From positions 1-64,000 of IMG/VR virus record IMGVR_UViG_3300025949_000019: DNA of 64,000 nt. One strand, 5' to 3'. Positions 48,001 through 56,246 of this stretch are shown here, in pieces. This DNA is from a virus. Every line of letters starts with the position of its first letter. The stretch's first letter is position 1. The translations under genes were made by a program, and so were the position numbers. The notes beneath the pieces were generated by a model. That model saw only the letters and a list, made by a program, of their open reading frames with translations. It searched no databases and had not been told where the DNA came from.

Positions 48001-51000
48001 AAAGACAGACGACACCATCCTAGATGACGCCGGACTAGAAAGAACAAAGAACGGTTTTATCGTAGATTCATTTGCAGACTTCTCAGCCGCAGATCACGAT
48101 TCTATTGATTTTAGAGCATCTATTGATACATTCAATAGAAGAATGAAGCCAAGCTTCATTTCAGACAACTATGATGTGTTCTTCTATGCAAACGGATCAA
48201 TTGCTGGTACATACAGCACACGCGGTTCTTTTGTCATGCTACCATATGATGATAACACATCATTAGTTTACCAAAACCTAGCAAGCAAGATTGAAAATCT
48301 AAATCCGTTCAATGTAACAAAATGGGCTGGTTCGGTTGGTCTTGCACCGCCAAATGATACTTGGATTGACCAACACGTAACTCAGATTGTTACAAATCCA
48401 AACGCACAGCTTCCATTGTCAACAACACAAACACTATGGGAAAACTGGACCTCATTGTACCATGGATATACATGGAGTGCATATTTCCCAGATGCAAAAA
48501 GAGCCGCAGTTGCATATGGAGCCTCGTCGATTGGTGTAAATCCAGACGTTGCAGATAGAATTGGCTTCCCTGTTAATGGTTTCGGTGGTTTGGGTAACGA
48601 TCCGAACGTTTTTGAATTCTCTATTGGTTACACAACAACAGCAATCAGAACAATTCAATACGAAGAAGTAAGGACTGCTCTTGGCACTAGAATCCTGAAT
48701 ACAACTATTATTCCATTTATTCGTTCTAGAGCAGTTAATTTCTCGTCTAAGAATGTTCGACCAAGCACAGCATATTATCCATTCTTTGATGGTGTGCCAG
48801 TTCTTGACTATGTAAAGAGAGCAAACGTAATCAGATTGGTTAAGACACCAGTTTCTTCTGGTCAGTTTACAGAGGAAGTTCAGGATACATATGGCTCTCC
48901 CGACATGTTGTTTCACTTTGATAACTTCCCACCAGCGAGCGCAACACAGAAAGGACTTAGTTGCCTATTGACATATGCAGCAAATATTGGTCTAACTGTA
49001 CCTGTGATAACAACTCAAGGTGTTTCCGATGGTGCAAAGGCTTCAGCAGTTGTTTATGGTGATGCTGAGATTGCAAACACGACAACAAATGCGATCTACG
49101 GTGTTTCGCACCTAGGAAATGGTTTGATTTCTGGTGTATGGTTCCAGATTAGCCAGTATGAACATTATTCTGGCAACGTAGTCAGTGCTACATCTTCGAC
49201 TGTCAGAATTTCAACAAACGCTCATGCTAATGCATATTTCTTTTCACCATCTATTGGCACAAAGAAATGGTCTGACCTAGCTGCATTCTCATCAGCACAG
49301 TGGGCGGCTCTTGGAGATGATGGAGTTGTCAGGATCGTTGGTGGAACAGGAGCGGGCCAGTCTAGACAAATTCTAAGTTATGCCCTAGCTACAAACACAC
49401 TTTCTGTCAATACTGCATGGACAACTACTCCAGATTCGACTTCGGTCTACTCTATTGGTCTTCCACGTTCCGTAGAAACAGGACATATTGGTGGTGTCTT
49501 TAATATTCCAAACACATCTATCATGCAATTTAGAACTGGTGATAGAGTGTTTAGACTGACAGATTCACCAACAAACAATGATAACCTAGCAACATCTATT
49601 GCAATAGGAAAATACTCTGCATCTGGCTCACTGCAGGAAGTTCAACAAGATGTTCTAGTGACCAGAAGGGTTAAATCTATAACAGATACTACAACACAAG
49701 GCGGTATTGTTGCCATTGCAAACGAAGACTTGGTTGCATTGACAGACCCATTGGCGCAGAGTTTCATCGTTGATGCAAGAACATATCCAAATGGTGTGTT
49801 CTTGAGCAAGCTTCGTTTCTGTTTTGCATCAAAAGATTTCTTCTTGCCAGTCACACTACAAGTAAGAACAATGGTCAATGGATTCCCAAATTCTAAGGAA
49901 GTCATCGACCAAGTTTCATTGAATCCTCAATACGTAAAAACAACATCGCTGCCGAATTTGAATGATGCAAACAAATACACTGAATTCAAATTCGTGAATC
50001 CGATCTTCCTAGCAGCAGGGCAGGAATATGCGTTTGTTTTGTTGTCTGACAGCAATCAATACAACATCTATGTTTCTGAAGTTGGTGGCATTGATATTGC
50101 ATCTGGCGCACAGATCACAAAACAGCCAACATTAGGTTCATTGTTCAAATCTCAAAATTCATCTACTTGGACACCTGTTCAGGAAGAAGACTTGATGTTT
50201 GCAATCAATATTTGCAAATTCGACACAACAAAAACAGCAAACGTCAACTTCAGAATTTCACCATTGGCTGCAAATGCAAACGTAGACGTATTCTATTTCT
50301 CGTCTGTTTCTCTATCACCGCCAACTACTGATATTGATTTCAAGTTCACATCAGAGTTGATTTCCGGTGGATTGACTGGAAACAAAGCATTCATTCCAAA
50401 TATAACAACATATTTCGACGATGCTCTAGGTCGTAGAGTCTTCAAGGCTAACAGCAATACATCATTTACTGTTACAGCAGACATGACAAGCACAAACCAA
50501 TGGGTTAGCCCTGCAATAGATATTTCTTCTGGTTTGTCTGTCTTCGGGATTCAGTACCAGATAAACAATGGCGAGTTGTCGAACAACAACATTGTTATCA
50601 CAAATCAAGGGACTGGATATCTGATTACAGATAACTCAAACGTTCAGATCACAATCTCTGGCGGTGGTGGTTCTGGTGCGACAGCAAAGGTTAATGCAAT
50701 CTCTAATGGCGCAATCACAAGTATTGTCTTGACAAATCCTGGTTCTGGATATTATACAACACCATCTTTGGCTATTAACTTCATTGGTAACACAACAATG
50801 AGAGCCGCAAACACAAACGTAGCTGCAACTATCTTGGGAGAAACATCAACAAGAGGCGGCAATGCACAAGCAAGATATGTCATGAAAAAAGTAAAACTTG
50901 CTGATGGATTTGATTCGTCTGACCTGCGTGTCTACCTAACTGCATACAAGCCACAAGGTTCGCAAATCTATGTCTATTACAAAGTCCTATCTGCGGAGGA

Positions 51001-51265
51001 CCCAGATGTGTTTGATAACAAGCCATGGACACAAATGACACAACTAGGAAATACTCTAGTTACATCTCCTGCAAAGGATAACATCATTGAGTTCACGTAT
51101 GCACCTGGAACAAATGGCGATCCATCAAAGGAAATTATCTACAATGGTTACAACACATTCAGATATTTCGCAATCAAGGTCGTTTCATTTGCCACGAACT
51201 TGACAGATGTTCCTGAGTTTAGAAATATTCGAGTAATCGCACTTCCATCTGGTAAGGTAATCTAA
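45047..51265 (+). CDS. Giant DUF4815 virion protein (baseplate-fibre adaptor)
   Basis: A 2072-residue protein. The first 500 residues are the DUF4815 domain: NLNVAPYFDDFDESKNFHRI, LFRPGYAVQGRELTQLQTIL, QNQIERLGNNILKDGS and VYVFGFEFE-like strands, typical of a large structural protein beside gp8 in marine T4-likes. The remainder is a long run of beta-rich modules, with GGGGSGATAKVNA and NPGSGYYTTPS near the end, repeating the GxGY...P theme of the wedge genes. It probably links baseplate and fibres. The largest gene of the window. Confidence 0.8.
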   Translation: MEKTNLNVAPYFDDFDESKNFHRILFRPGYAVQGRELTQLQTILQNQIERLGNNILKDGSPVTGGQTNLYTDVTYVKLESTFGGLVLNVDQYDGAEIVDTAGRGARARIIAVAPESADPPTFMIRYVSGQEFLPSDTIALSVSPSVGIAKIRSDSDSIGLGSVAAILEGVFFVRGFFVHTPQQVVILDKYGVTPTYSVGLEITESIVTEHDDDTLLDPALDSSNFQAPGADRFSITLNFNKRAPSSIDVTEFIQLMTIENGVITEWVKYPIYNEIEKTLARRTYDQAGNYTVRAFRATVSEDDSNNANYIVTLDAGKAYVFGFEFETIAPTKISVPKPRTRTSINNYALSMNYGDFVFVQNANGFFDTSQFSSIDLHCVPSGNIDFSVSANYANTKIGTARIRDWVLESTGTISLANTYQYRAHLFDVNTISLAANSAGTNNTIGSVNLASGFSSVSNAYVGAILTVTAGTSVGDRRTITSYNGVTKIATVDANFSVIPDTTSVISLDFQFKDVESLAIRNVTGVNAFADIASSSKDSTTTFNDAFLTDTAFDSLIFELPYRFVVATDAANSITGIADVSYQYRKVFTPTLTANTVILNLSGAEQFIGSAGVQGSLQKTLDWFIEVTNPVNSTFGKGAVVPVGDTPTTITLTGTQTANITIAGGGNSTIAVVAIVNVTNGGRKTKTKVLANTTTLPTSSGQLAYDQSGVVVPGVNVYSSVGQVDFANNSVLPKTPDTDLSLYIPDVISLVKVVQSANSSTPVALADVSDPTKDITTYYTLDTGQKDGYYGMAKIRLKSGSPPPTGQIRVFVNYYDHDQNQGYFSVDSYPNANNQTGYADIPQYTSPSGRVFSLRDCIDFRPRKTIGFANTFTSPTYIAASETNFTLDFAYYLARIDNVVLTRDKQFDIVQGIDALIPSAPKQRDDAMLLNVLSLPPYISDAANSISIKNIENKRYTMRDIGSLEQRIQDLEYYTSLSLLEQATLTKTDDTILDDAGLERTKNGFIVDSFADFSAADHDSIDFRASIDTFNRRMKPSFISDNYDVFFYANGSIAGTYSTRGSFVMLPYDDNTSLVYQNLASKIENLNPFNVTKWAGSVGLAPPNDTWIDQHVTQIVTNPNAQLPLSTTQTLWENWTSLYHGYTWSAYFPDAKRAAVAYGASSIGVNPDVADRIGFPVNGFGGLGNDPNVFEFSIGYTTTAIRTIQYEEVRTALGTRILNTTIIPFIRSRAVNFSSKNVRPSTAYYPFFDGVPVLDYVKRANVIRLVKTPVSSGQFTEEVQDTYGSPDMLFHFDNFPPASATQKGLSCLLTYAANIGLTVPVITTQGVSDGAKASAVVYGDAEIANTTTNAIYGVSHLGNGLISGVWFQISQYEHYSGNVVSATSSTVRISTNAHANAYFFSPSIGTKKWSDLAAFSSAQWAALGDDGVVRIVGGTGAGQSRQILSYALATNTLSVNTAWTTTPDSTSVYSIGLPRSVETGHIGGVFNIPNTSIMQFRTGDRVFRLTDSPTNNDNLATSIAIGKYSASGSLQEVQQDVLVTRRVKSITDTTTQGGIVAIANEDLVALTDPLAQSFIVDARTYPNGVFLSKLRFCFASKDFFLPVTLQVRTMVNGFPNSKEVIDQVSLNPQYVKTTSLPNLNDANKYTEFKFVNPIFLAAGQEYAFVLLSDSNQYNIYVSEVGGIDIASGAQITKQPTLGSLFKSQNSSTWTPVQEEDLMFAINICKFDTTKTANVNFRISPLAANANVDVFYFSSVSLSPPTTDIDFKFTSELISGGLTGNKAFIPNITTYFDDALGRRVFKANSNTSFTVTADMTSTNQWVSPAIDISSGLSVFGIQYQINNGELSNNNIVITNQGTGYLITDNSNVQITISGGGGSGATAKVNAISNGAITSIVLTNPGSGYYTTPSLAINFIGNTTMRAANTNVAATILGETSTRGGNAQARYVMKKVKLADGFDSSDLRVYLTAYKPQGSQIYVYYKVLSAEDPDVFDNKPWTQMTQLGNTLVTSPAKDNIIEFTYAPGTNGDPSKEIIYNGYNTFRYFAIKVVSFATNLTDVPEFRNIRVIALPSGKVI

Positions 51266-51268
51266 CAT

Positions 51269-51529
51269 ATGTCAAAAAATAATATCGCAAAGATAACGGA
51301 CGCGCCTGACTACGGTCGTGACATGGAGAGTGGCGCTGTTATACTTACAAACAAGAAGCCGTTGGATAAATACATGCTAGAAAAACAAAGGCGTCTTGAT
51401 GACAAAAGAAAAATCAGTTCACTAGAATCTGAGGTAGAATCTCTACGAAAAGAAATTGAGGACATTTCTGTTCTAGTTTACGACCTGAAAAAATACTGCG
51501 AAGACCATAACAAAGATTTCATTAAATGA
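51269..51529 (+). CDS. Small coiled-coil structural protein
   Basis: An 86-residue protein with a compact start (ITDAPDYGRDMESGAVILTN) and a coiled-coil (KQRRLDDKRKISSLESEVES, then LRKEIEDISVLVYDLKK) from about residue 35 to 75. Its stop codon overlaps the next start codon (ATGA). Similar short coiled coils occur beside fibre genes in marine T4-likes, possibly as trimerisation or assembly factors. Confidence 0.7.
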   Translation: MSKNNIAKITDAPDYGRDMESGAVILTNKKPLDKYMLEKQRRLDDKRKISSLESEVESLRKEIEDISVLVYDLKKYCEDHNKDFIK

Positions 51530-53370
51530 TTCCACAGCTAACCACAGCTAATACCTTCGGGGAATGGCAAAACGACACCCAACAATTGATTGTTTTGATG
51601 AATCAATTGACAGATGGTGCTCAATTCAATGCAAATACATTGCTTGTTCTAACCAAACTTCAGGTCGCAAACCTGATTGTTTCTGGTGCAATCATCAATG
51701 GTCTGAACACATCTTCCGTCGCTGAAGGAAGCAATCTCTATTTCACAGCCGCTAGGGTTCGTGCGAATGTATCCAATACGGGTCCAGTAACTTACGATGC
51801 CACAAACGGTATTTTTGGTTTTGCAAACAGTGGTGCAACTGCTGGATCATATGGCGATGTAACACACCTTCCAGCCATAACAGTAGATAGATATGGTAGA
51901 ATCACCTCTGTAGCAAACACAACAGTAAAACAACCAGTCCTAAAAAACAACACATTAATTTCAACTCGCGCCGGACTGAACTTCCAACCCGGTGCAAACA
52001 TCGTAGTTACAATTTTCGATGATGCTGCAAACGACCAAGCTAATATTGTCCTAGACGGTGTTTGGGGTGGTGGACCTAACCCTCTTGGATTTACTAACTT
52101 CCTGATCAATTCTGTCTCTGTCGCAGCAAACACAAACGTAGTCAATTTCCTAGCTGGTCCGGGAGTTAACATTACCGGTGCATACAAAGCTGCCGGTGCT
52201 GGTGAGACTGATTTGTTCTTCTATTCGAACAATGCATACGATACCGCAAATGCAGCCTTCCTAGAAGCAAACAGCGCAGCACTAGCGGCTAACACGGTTG
52301 CAACTGCGGCTAAGATCAGGGCTAATGTTTCGAATTCAGCACCGATCACATACGATGCAACAAACGGTATCTTTGGACTTGCTTCGTCTGGTGTTACTGC
52401 AACATCATATGGCAACACCTCGTATGTTGCATCGTTCACGGTAGACGCAACTGGTAGAATAACATCTGCATCTAACGTAGCAGTAAACTACACTGGCGCA
52501 AGAGCCGTTCTATCTGCGACTGCACCGGTTGTTTACGATACATCAAATGGAATCTTCTCGCTTGCTGCTTCAGGTGTCTCAGCTACAACATACGGCGATT
52601 CTACCCACGTTGCTTCATTTACTGTAGATGCAACTGGTAGAATAACAGCAGCGTCAAACGTTTCAGTCAACTACAACGGCGCAAGGTCTGTTTTATCAAA
52701 TACAGCACCGGTTAATTATGACACGACAAATGGAATATTCAGTCATGCAGCCAGCGGCGTCACCGCAAAAGGATATGGAGATTCTGTCGATATTCCAGTT
52801 ATCGTTGTCGATGCATTCGGTCATTTGACGGCAGTAACAAACACCGCAATTCGTTCTGCAAGCACATCACAAACTGGTATTGTACAGCTAAATGACAGCG
52901 TAACAAGCAATTCGGTTACATTGGCTGCAACTGCAAATGCGGTGCTTACCGTAAACAATAGCATCACCGCGGTGAAAGCTGGATTAGGTACTATGGCTAG
53001 CCAGAGTTCCGCATCAGTTTCAATTACTGGCGGTTCAATAACATCAACTTCTGTTTCTGCAACAAGAGTTTCTGAAACACTGAATCCAACATACAGTCCG
53101 GGAGCAAGTGCTGGTGTGTCAGTTGATTGGGGAAATGGTGGTTCGACAATAGTAACTAATGGAACAAACGCAATTACATTCATTAATATTCCAGCCGGAG
53201 TTGCTGGTCACATTGTCAAGATAGATAACTTCAATAATGTAACGTGGCCTGCTGCTGTTGACTTTGGTGTTGGTGGAAAGCCGTCAATTGCTGGTGCTGC
53301 ATATGTCACATTAACAACAATCAACAGCGGTACTGCAATCGCAGCCTCAATTCTATGGCGTGCTGTCTAA
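51526..53370 (+). CDS. Tail-fibre-like protein with long repeats
   Basis: A 614-residue fibre-like protein. After a 60-residue start the chain repeats a roughly 50-residue unit with the markers VTYDATNGIF, FANSGATAGSYGDVTH and FTVDATGRITSASNV, at least four copies (for example GIFGFANS, GIFGLASS, GIFSLAAS and GIFSHAAS). The final part (STSQTGIVQLNDSVTSN) is typical of trimeric phage fibres. It probably extends toward the host. The repeats also make the DNA locally self-similar and may recombine. Confidence 0.75.
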   Translation: MIPQLTTANTFGEWQNDTQQLIVLMNQLTDGAQFNANTLLVLTKLQVANLIVSGAIINGLNTSSVAEGSNLYFTAARVRANVSNTGPVTYDATNGIFGFANSGATAGSYGDVTHLPAITVDRYGRITSVANTTVKQPVLKNNTLISTRAGLNFQPGANIVVTIFDDAANDQANIVLDGVWGGGPNPLGFTNFLINSVSVAANTNVVNFLAGPGVNITGAYKAAGAGETDLFFYSNNAYDTANAAFLEANSAALAANTVATAAKIRANVSNSAPITYDATNGIFGLASSGVTATSYGNTSYVASFTVDATGRITSASNVAVNYTGARAVLSATAPVVYDTSNGIFSLAASGVSATTYGDSTHVASFTVDATGRITAASNVSVNYNGARSVLSNTAPVNYDTTNGIFSHAASGVTAKGYGDSVDIPVIVVDAFGHLTAVTNTAIRSASTSQTGIVQLNDSVTSNSVTLAATANAVLTVNNSITAVKAGLGTMASQSSASVSITGGSITSTSVSATRVSETLNPTYSPGASAGVSVDWGNGGSTIVTNGTNAITFINIPAGVAGHIVKIDNFNNVTWPAAVDFGVGGKPSIAGAAYVTLTTINSGTAIAASILWRAV

Positions 53371-53378
53371 TAAATCTA

Positions 53379-54245
53379 ATGAAAAAACTTAGAAATTGTG
53401 TCTTCAAATTTAAGTCAAAAATGGGTGGTTGGTTAGCTCATAGAGGTGGTGGTGGTCGCCGTTCGATTTCCCTTGTAATTTCAGCCGATCAAACGTCACA
53501 ATATAACATCTCTACTGCGGCAGGCTCACCAACAAGTGTTTGTGATATATTACTAACAATAAACAGCGCCGTTGTATTAAAGGCTGGTTTGGTAACTGGA
53601 ATAATTCCGGCTGGCTCCACATTGAAAATAATAAACAATGGAAGTATTATTGGTATAGGTGGTGCCGGAGGTAGTGGTGGTTCTGTTACGTCTTTAGCTG
53701 CTCTTGATGGATCGCCCGGCGGCGCGGGTGGAGATGCGATTTCTCTAGCAATAAATGTGACAATCGATAATACTAATGGTAGTATATTTGGCGGTGGAGG
53801 CGGTGGAGGCGGTGGAGGTGCAGCAGCTTCAACAAACCCACCCCTAGACAATGCTTCGGCCGGAGGGTGCGGCGCCGGCGGTGGTGCTGGTTGGAATAAT
53901 GCTTCGGGTGGTAATGGTGGTTCGGGTAGGTTTTCTGATGGTGGTGGCACTTTTACTTCCGCACCAGGAACATCTGGAAGTTCTGGTGGAGCGGGTACTG
54001 GTGGTTCGGGCGGAAATTTCGATACTTATTTTGATACTGGCGGTAATGGTGGTAATGGTGGCGATTTTGGCGTTGCTGGTGGTACAGGCGGAGATGGTGT
54101 TCCAAATACGTCTGCACACCCAAATACTGTTGCTGGTCTTGGTGGTATTGGTGGTCCCGCTGGGTTTGCTGTCCGACTAGCTGGTCACACCTGTACATTC
54201 TTGGGTGGTAATAATGGCACACAGGTAAAAGGGCTGGTAGCCTAA
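53379..54245 (+). CDS. Glycine-rich tail-tip or adhesin protein
   Basis: About 288 residues, very rich in Gly, Ser and Asn from residue 85 (stretches such as GGAGGSGGSV, FGGGGGGGGGGAAA and GGNGGNGGDF). Stacked glycine repeats suggest a polyglycine-II helix bundle as in the gp38 adhesins at the tip of some T-even long tail fibres. The N-terminal basic segment (MKKLRNCVFKFKSK) is unusual for a fibre. No ribosome site is obvious at 53379, so start and coupling to the previous gene are uncertain. A receptor-binding role is inferred. Confidence 0.65.
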   Translation: MKKLRNCVFKFKSKMGGWLAHRGGGGRRSISLVISADQTSQYNISTAAGSPTSVCDILLTINSAVVLKAGLVTGIIPAGSTLKIINNGSIIGIGGAGGSGGSVTSLAALDGSPGGAGGDAISLAINVTIDNTNGSIFGGGGGGGGGGAAASTNPPLDNASAGGCGAGGGAGWNNASGGNGGSGRFSDGGGTFTSAPGTSGSSGGAGTGGSGGNFDTYFDTGGNGGNGGDFGVAGGTGGDGVPNTSAHPNTVAGLGGIGGPAGFAVRLAGHTCTFLGGNNGTQVKGLVA

Positions 54246-54249
54246 ATAG
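54241..54249 (+). promoter_or_regulatory. T4-like late promoter motif
   Basis: CCTAAATAG includes the TAA of the Gly-rich gene. The next ATG (54259) lies within a few bases of the expected start of transcription and has no ribosome site. Confidence 0.45.
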
Positions 54250-54258
54250 AGTGTATAT

Positions 54259-54600
54259 ATGTCAACATTTATTGAATACACAGTAGAACAAAATGCCACC
54301 TTCAAGACGCAATTGCAACTGAAGGATGATACTGGTGTTGGTTTGAATTTGGTTTCATACGTAGTTTCATCTCAGGTTAGAAGGTCTTATTCTTCTATGA
54401 ATGTAGCTACAAATATTGTCTGTACTATGATTGATGCCCCAAATGGTGTAGTTCAACTGTCAATATCATATGCAAATACAGCAAACATAAAAGCTGGGCG
54501 ATATGTCTATGATGTTGTAGCACTAAACAATTCAACAAGCGAAGAACTAAGATTAATAGAAGGTATTATGACAATCACGCCAGCCGTCACACGACCATAA
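54259..54600 (+). CDS. Small Ig-like structural protein
   Basis: A 113-residue beta-sandwich-like protein: MSTFIEYTVEQNATFKTQLQ, SYVVSSQVRRSYSSM, and a last strand YVYDVVALN with IEGIMTITPAVT. This pattern is shared with N-terminal modules of fibre or baseplate upper proteins. It may be an adaptor that binds a fibre. Coding is convincing, function only suggested. Confidence 0.7.
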   Translation: MSTFIEYTVEQNATFKTQLQLKDDTGVGLNLVSYVVSSQVRRSYSSMNVATNIVCTMIDAPNGVVQLSISYANTANIKAGRYVYDVVALNNSTSEELRLIEGIMTITPAVTRP

Positions 54601-54631
54601 AAGAAAGAAAAAGAAGGGTATATGGCACAAA

Positions 54632-55093
54632 ATGCAAACCACAGTACAAAGTATTTGGGATATCACATCGAGAGCAGACAGCATCTCTACGTTGATAACA
54701 GGAATCTTGGTTGTTTTATTCGTAGCTGGTAAGCTAGGCCTTGACTGGTGGAATAAAAAGCAAGCACAGAAAAAACAACAACAAGAACAAATCGCACCAA
54801 CATATCACTCAGACGAAGAACTAGATTCGATAGAATTAATCACTGGTACATACATAGAAATCATAAAGAAACTAAGAACAGAGGTTGATAAATTAAAGGA
54901 AGATGTTGCAATCCTAGAGACATTAAGGAAAGACAACGAGAAATTAGAACAAGAAGTACAGCACTTGAGAGACCAAAACAAGATATTGATAGAAGCTAAG
55001 ACAAGATTGGAAACAAAGATCAAGAATCTATCAGTAAAAGTAAAGAAGTTAGAAGCAACAAAAAAACAAAAAACGAAGAACAGGAGTAAATAA
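54632..55093 (+). CDS. Membrane-anchored coiled-coil protein
   Basis: A 153-residue protein with a hydrophobic helix at about residues 17-37 (STLITGILVVLFVAGKLGLD) and then a long charged coiled-coil (KKLRTEVDKLKEDVAILETL, LEQEVQHLRDQNKILIEAK) to a Lys-rich end. The topology, a single N-terminal helix and periplasm-length coil, is that of an inner-membrane spanin, but it sits in a tail-fibre block and no outer spanin is seen. AGAAGGG precedes the ATG by a longer than usual gap. Confidence 0.65.
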   Translation: MQTTVQSIWDITSRADSISTLITGILVVLFVAGKLGLDWWNKKQAQKKQQQEQIAPTYHSDEELDSIELITGTYIEIIKKLRTEVDKLKEDVAILETLRKDNEKLEQEVQHLRDQNKILIEAKTRLETKIKNLSVKVKKLEATKKQKTKNRSK

Positions 55094-55095
55094 GA

Positions 55096-55503
55096 ATGGC
55101 TCTAAATGCCCCAAACGAAGGCGAAGCAAGGATGCTCAAGTACATTGTGAACAATGCAACACCTGAGGACCTCTACTTAGTCCTTTTTGGCAACAACATG
55201 ACACCAGCCGAGAATGATAACGTTACGTTCTATACTGAAGTCTCTGGTGGTGGATATGCAAACATCTCACTTGCTGGTGCAAACTGGACTGTGACTGCTG
55301 GTAACAACTCGTTTGCTACATATGCAGCCCAGACATTTAACTTCACAGGTGCGACAACTCCAAACACTGTCTATGGATACATGCTCAAGGGAAAAACCTC
55401 TAACACAGTAATGTGGTCAGAGAGATTTACCGATGGTCCATATCCAATCAACAATAACGGAGATGCAATCACAGTCACACCACGTCTTGAACTAGAAGGC
55501 TAA
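55096..55503 (+). CDS. Virion structural protein, unassigned
   Basis: A 135-residue protein, MALNAPNEGEARMLKYIVNN at the start, then beta-rich (VSGGGYANISLAGANWTVT, TVYGYMLKGKTS, VMWSERFTDGPYP). It resembles head-fibre or tail-associated proteins that display a domain at the surface. AGGAG lies upstream. Position in the fibre block suggests a virion role; no counterpart in T4 is recognised. Confidence 0.65.
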   Translation: MALNAPNEGEARMLKYIVNNATPEDLYLVLFGNNMTPAENDNVTFYTEVSGGGYANISLAGANWTVTAGNNSFATYAAQTFNFTGATTPNTVYGYMLKGKTSNTVMWSERFTDGPYPINNNGDAITVTPRLELEG

Positions 55504-55509
55504 TCTATT

Positions 55510-56223
55510 ATGAGGCAGTACATTGATAAACTTTGCGCTTTGCATGGGTATCTAACACAAGCAAGCGCAGAGGTTGGTGTAACACCGGGCGCCGGCGTCA
55601 ACGTTGCAACAATGCAGGTTGTTTCTGGCGCAAATACAGTGCAATATCAAGTTGTCATGGTTGCAGACGAATCTGGACACGTTCAAGATTCCCTTCCGAC
55701 ATACTACTATGTCACGCCATCAATTGGAACTGGTGCAAATAAGGTGTGGTTAGATATGTTCAATGCGACTGGTTCAGGTAAGACTATGGATATTCGTGGC
55801 TTGTGGATATCACCTAACGCAACCGTCGCTGTCACAGGAACACTTGGTATTCGCCTTGACTTGTTTAGAAGTAATACTGTCGGAACTGGCGGAACGGCTG
55901 CAACCTTCGATGCTGCTGCGGCAGAACAAGCCGGCGGCAACATTTGGAGAGCGGACGTTAACGATGCAGCAATACCAGCCCAAGTCACAGCTAGAGTTGC
56001 ACCAACAGGAGGAGCTACGGCAAATTGTTGGTTGTTTTCTATGCAGTATTTTCCAGAAGAAACAAACGCCGCAATTACCTTAACTCCGGGCATTAACTGG
56101 ATTCCAACATTAAACTTTGGTAAGAGGATTGTTCTTAGGGAAGGTTTTGGTCTCAAGATCGTTCAAGGTGCAGTTGCTTCAGTTGGTAATGCTTCTATAT
56201 TGATAGCTTTTTCACTTCAATAA
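55510..56223 (+). CDS. Virion structural protein, unassigned
   Basis: A 237-residue protein, beta-rich with repeated V-G-T-G and GG motifs (VTPGAGVNVATMQVV, RLDLFRSNTVGTGG, AEQAGGNIWRADVND). Looks like a jelly-roll or similar display fold; Ala/Gly/Thr-rich composition is common in tail and head decorations. Start at 55510 is six bases after the previous stop codon. Not assigned to a family. Confidence 0.65.
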   Translation: MRQYIDKLCALHGYLTQASAEVGVTPGAGVNVATMQVVSGANTVQYQVVMVADESGHVQDSLPTYYYVTPSIGTGANKVWLDMFNATGSGKTMDIRGLWISPNATVAVTGTLGIRLDLFRSNTVGTGGTAATFDAAAAEQAGGNIWRADVNDAAIPAQVTARVAPTGGATANCWLFSMQYFPEETNAAITLTPGINWIPTLNFGKRIVLREGFGLKIVQGAVASVGNASILIAFSLQ

Positions 56224-56246
56224 TTTTCATTTAGGAGGTATCTGCT

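Noticed and set aside
53489-53950. Pro-rich minus-strand frame
   Set aside because: It is the reverse reading of a Gly-rich gene, which always gives Pro-rich antisense frames.
54622-54732. 36-residue frame starting at ATG 54622
   Set aside because: The overlapping frame at 54632 encodes a membrane helix and coiled coil and is more credible.
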